Of a DNA stretch of 6,395 nt, positions 5,370-6,395 are shown in pieces (the first letter of the stretch is position 1; every line of letters begins with the position of its first letter). Origin of the DNA: Clostridia bacterium (GTDB taxonomy: Bacteria; Bacillota; Clostridia; Lachnospirales; Cellulosilyticaceae). The translations under genes were made by a program, and so were the position numbers. Location: positions 1 to 6,395 of the forward strand of contig JAQSYC010000154.1 in the NCBI GenBank assembly GCA_029256345.1, read 5' to 3'. The notes under the pieces were generated by a model. It had not been told where the DNA came from. It saw nothing but the letters and a program-made list of their open reading frames with translations, and did not search any database.

Positions 5370-6395
5370 ATGGGGCATACGAATCTAGGTAAAGCACAAC
5401 AAGCAGTACAATTAAGAAATGAATCAGGTAATAGCCGGGATTTCAAGGATATGGTTGATGAACTGAAAGATAAAAAAACAAAGCTTGCAGTGATTGGATT
5501 GGGGTATGTAGGCATGCCTCTTGGGATAGCTTTTGCAAAAAAAATATCAGTCATAGGTTTTGATATTAATCAAGAAAAAATCGAGCGGTATCAAAAGTAC
5601 ATAGATCCTACTGGGGAGGTAGGAGAAGAGGAAATAAGGCAAACAACCATGGCCTTTACTTATGATAAAAAGAGACTCAAGGAAGCTAAATTTTTGATTG
5701 TAACCGTTCCAACACCGGTTCATGCGGATAAAACACCGGACTTAGATCCCGTTAGACAAGCCTGCGAGATAATAGGACGCAATTTGACTAGGGGGGAAGT
5801 TGTTGTTTTTGAATCGACCGTATATCCAGGGGTTACAGAGGAGATTTGTATTCCCATTTTAGAAAAGGAATCAGGGCTGATAGGTGGGAAAGACTTTAAG
5901 GTAGGGTATTCCCCAGAGAGAGTAAATCCAGGGGATAAAGTAAATCGCCTGAATACTATCAAAAAAATTGTATCTGGCATGGACGACATAACGCTTGAAA
6001 CCGTAGCAAAAGTGTATGAGTTAGTCATTGACGCTGGGGTTTATAAAGCACAATCCATTAAGGTAGCTGAAGCGGCAAAATTAGCTGAAAATGCCCAAAG
6101 AGATATCAATATTGCCTTTATGAATGAATTGGCTATGGTATTTGACCGTATGCATATTCAGACAAAAGACGTCATAGAGGCTATGAATACAAAATGGAAT
6201 GCCTTAGGTTTTCATCCTGGACTGGTAGGAGGACACTGTATCGGAGTGGATCCCTATTATTTTATCTATCAAGCAGAAAGGCTTGGATTTTCTTCACAAA
6301 TCATAGCTTTGGGCAGAAAAATCAATGATGCGATGGGTACTTTTATTGCAGATTTAGCCATTAAACAGCTCATCAAAACAAGCAAAGCCGTAAAA
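5370..6395 (+). CDS. Nucleotide-sugar dehydrogenase, WbpA/TviB type (3' partial)
   Basis: The first 342 residues are present; the frame stays open to the last base. The family uses NAD+ to oxidise the C6 hydroxyl of a UDP-sugar in two steps to a UDP-uronic acid, in the cytoplasm, for capsule or cell-wall glycan synthesis. The NAD-binding Rossmann motif GLGYVG is at 43-48, with Asp65 after the second strand to hold the ribose. Catalytic residues seen in UDP-glucose dehydrogenase are matched: Lys237 and Asn241 in AEAAKLAEN, Cys290 in GGHCIGVD, and Asp294. The patterns STVYPGVTEE, SPERVNPGD and NAQRDINIAFMNE are those of the WbpA/TviB branch, so UDP-N-acetylglucosamine (or a related UDP-HexNAc) is a more likely substrate than UDP-glucose; this is inference. 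About 40 residues precede the Rossmann strand, longer than usual; a start at 5451 would give a more typical N-terminus. It probably opens a polysaccharide cluster continuing rightwards. Confidence 0.9.
   Translation, partial: MGHTNLGKAQQAVQLRNESGNSRDFKDMVDELKDKKTKLAVIGLGYVGMPLGIAFAKKISVIGFDINQEKIERYQKYIDPTGEVGEEEIRQTTMAFTYDKKRLKEAKFLIVTVPTPVHADKTPDLDPVRQACEIIGRNLTRGEVVVFESTVYPGVTEEICIPILEKESGLIGGKDFKVGYSPERVNPGDKVNRLNTIKKIVSGMDDITLETVAKVYELVIDAGVYKAQSIKVAEAAKLAENAQRDINIAFMNELAMVFDRMHIQTKDVIEAMNTKWNALGFHPGLVGGHCIGVDPYYFIYQAERLGFSSQIIALGRKINDAMGTFIADLAIKQLIKTSKAVK

Noticed and set aside
5720..6028. Reverse-strand open frame inside the dehydrogenase gene
   Set aside because: It is the complement of a well-conserved coding region, has no domain-like protein sequence and no supporting start signals. 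The other reverse-strand frames (166-396, 2364-2730, 3307-3543, 3745-3972, 5318-5554) were rejected for the same reasons or as A+T-rich chance frames.
1..6395. CRISPR array, insertion sequence, phage or defence genes
   Set aside because: No direct repeats with regular spacing, transposase or integrase motifs, or nuclease/helicase defence proteins were seen in any of the genes or gaps.

Overview
The window looks like a chromosomal segment of a low-GC Gram-positive bacterium, most likely of the Clostridia. Base composition is A+T rich, Shine-Dalgarno sites are of the AGGAGG type, and intergenic hairpins end in T-runs. The left-hand protein combines a bacterial Ig-like segment with a 'copper amine oxidase N-terminal' (stalk) domain, a combination common in clostridial cell-surface proteins. 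This assignment rests on style and protein resemblance, not on a database match.

Layout: all five genes lie on the + strand. (1) Positions 2-679 hold the 3' end of a secreted or surface protein: the tail of an Ig-like domain, an Asp-rich and Pro/Thr/Ser linker, and a duplicated stalk domain. (2) After only 30 nt, 710-2446 encodes a complete single-chain ABC exporter (six-helix membrane domain plus ATPase), closed by a strong intrinsic terminator at 2459-2495. (3) An extended -10 promoter at 2541-2549 starts a separate unit, 2587-4311. It encodes a 574-residue membrane protein with a CorA/Mrs2-type GMN motif, a large N-terminal region I do not recognise, and an extra hydrophobic segment at its C-terminus. 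(4) 4423-5124 encodes a complete trimeric/hexameric-type purine nucleoside phosphorylase (DeoD) with a textbook ribosome binding site and a perfect 15-bp terminator hairpin. (5) A 245-nt gap carries a second, separate perfect 16-bp hairpin. It is followed by the 5' part of a nucleotide-sugar dehydrogenase of the WbpA/TviB type (5370 to the window end), which is cut off by the window edge.

The genes do not form one obvious pathway. The surface protein and exporter may share a transcript. The CorA-like gene and deoD have their own start signals, and the dehydrogenase probably opens a polysaccharide (capsule or cell-wall glycan) cluster to the right. I see no tRNA, rRNA, CRISPR array, transposase, integrase or phage gene. 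Most of the window is ordinary housekeeping and envelope content. The items most worth a second look are the divergent CorA-like protein and the isolated hairpin in front of the dehydrogenase gene.
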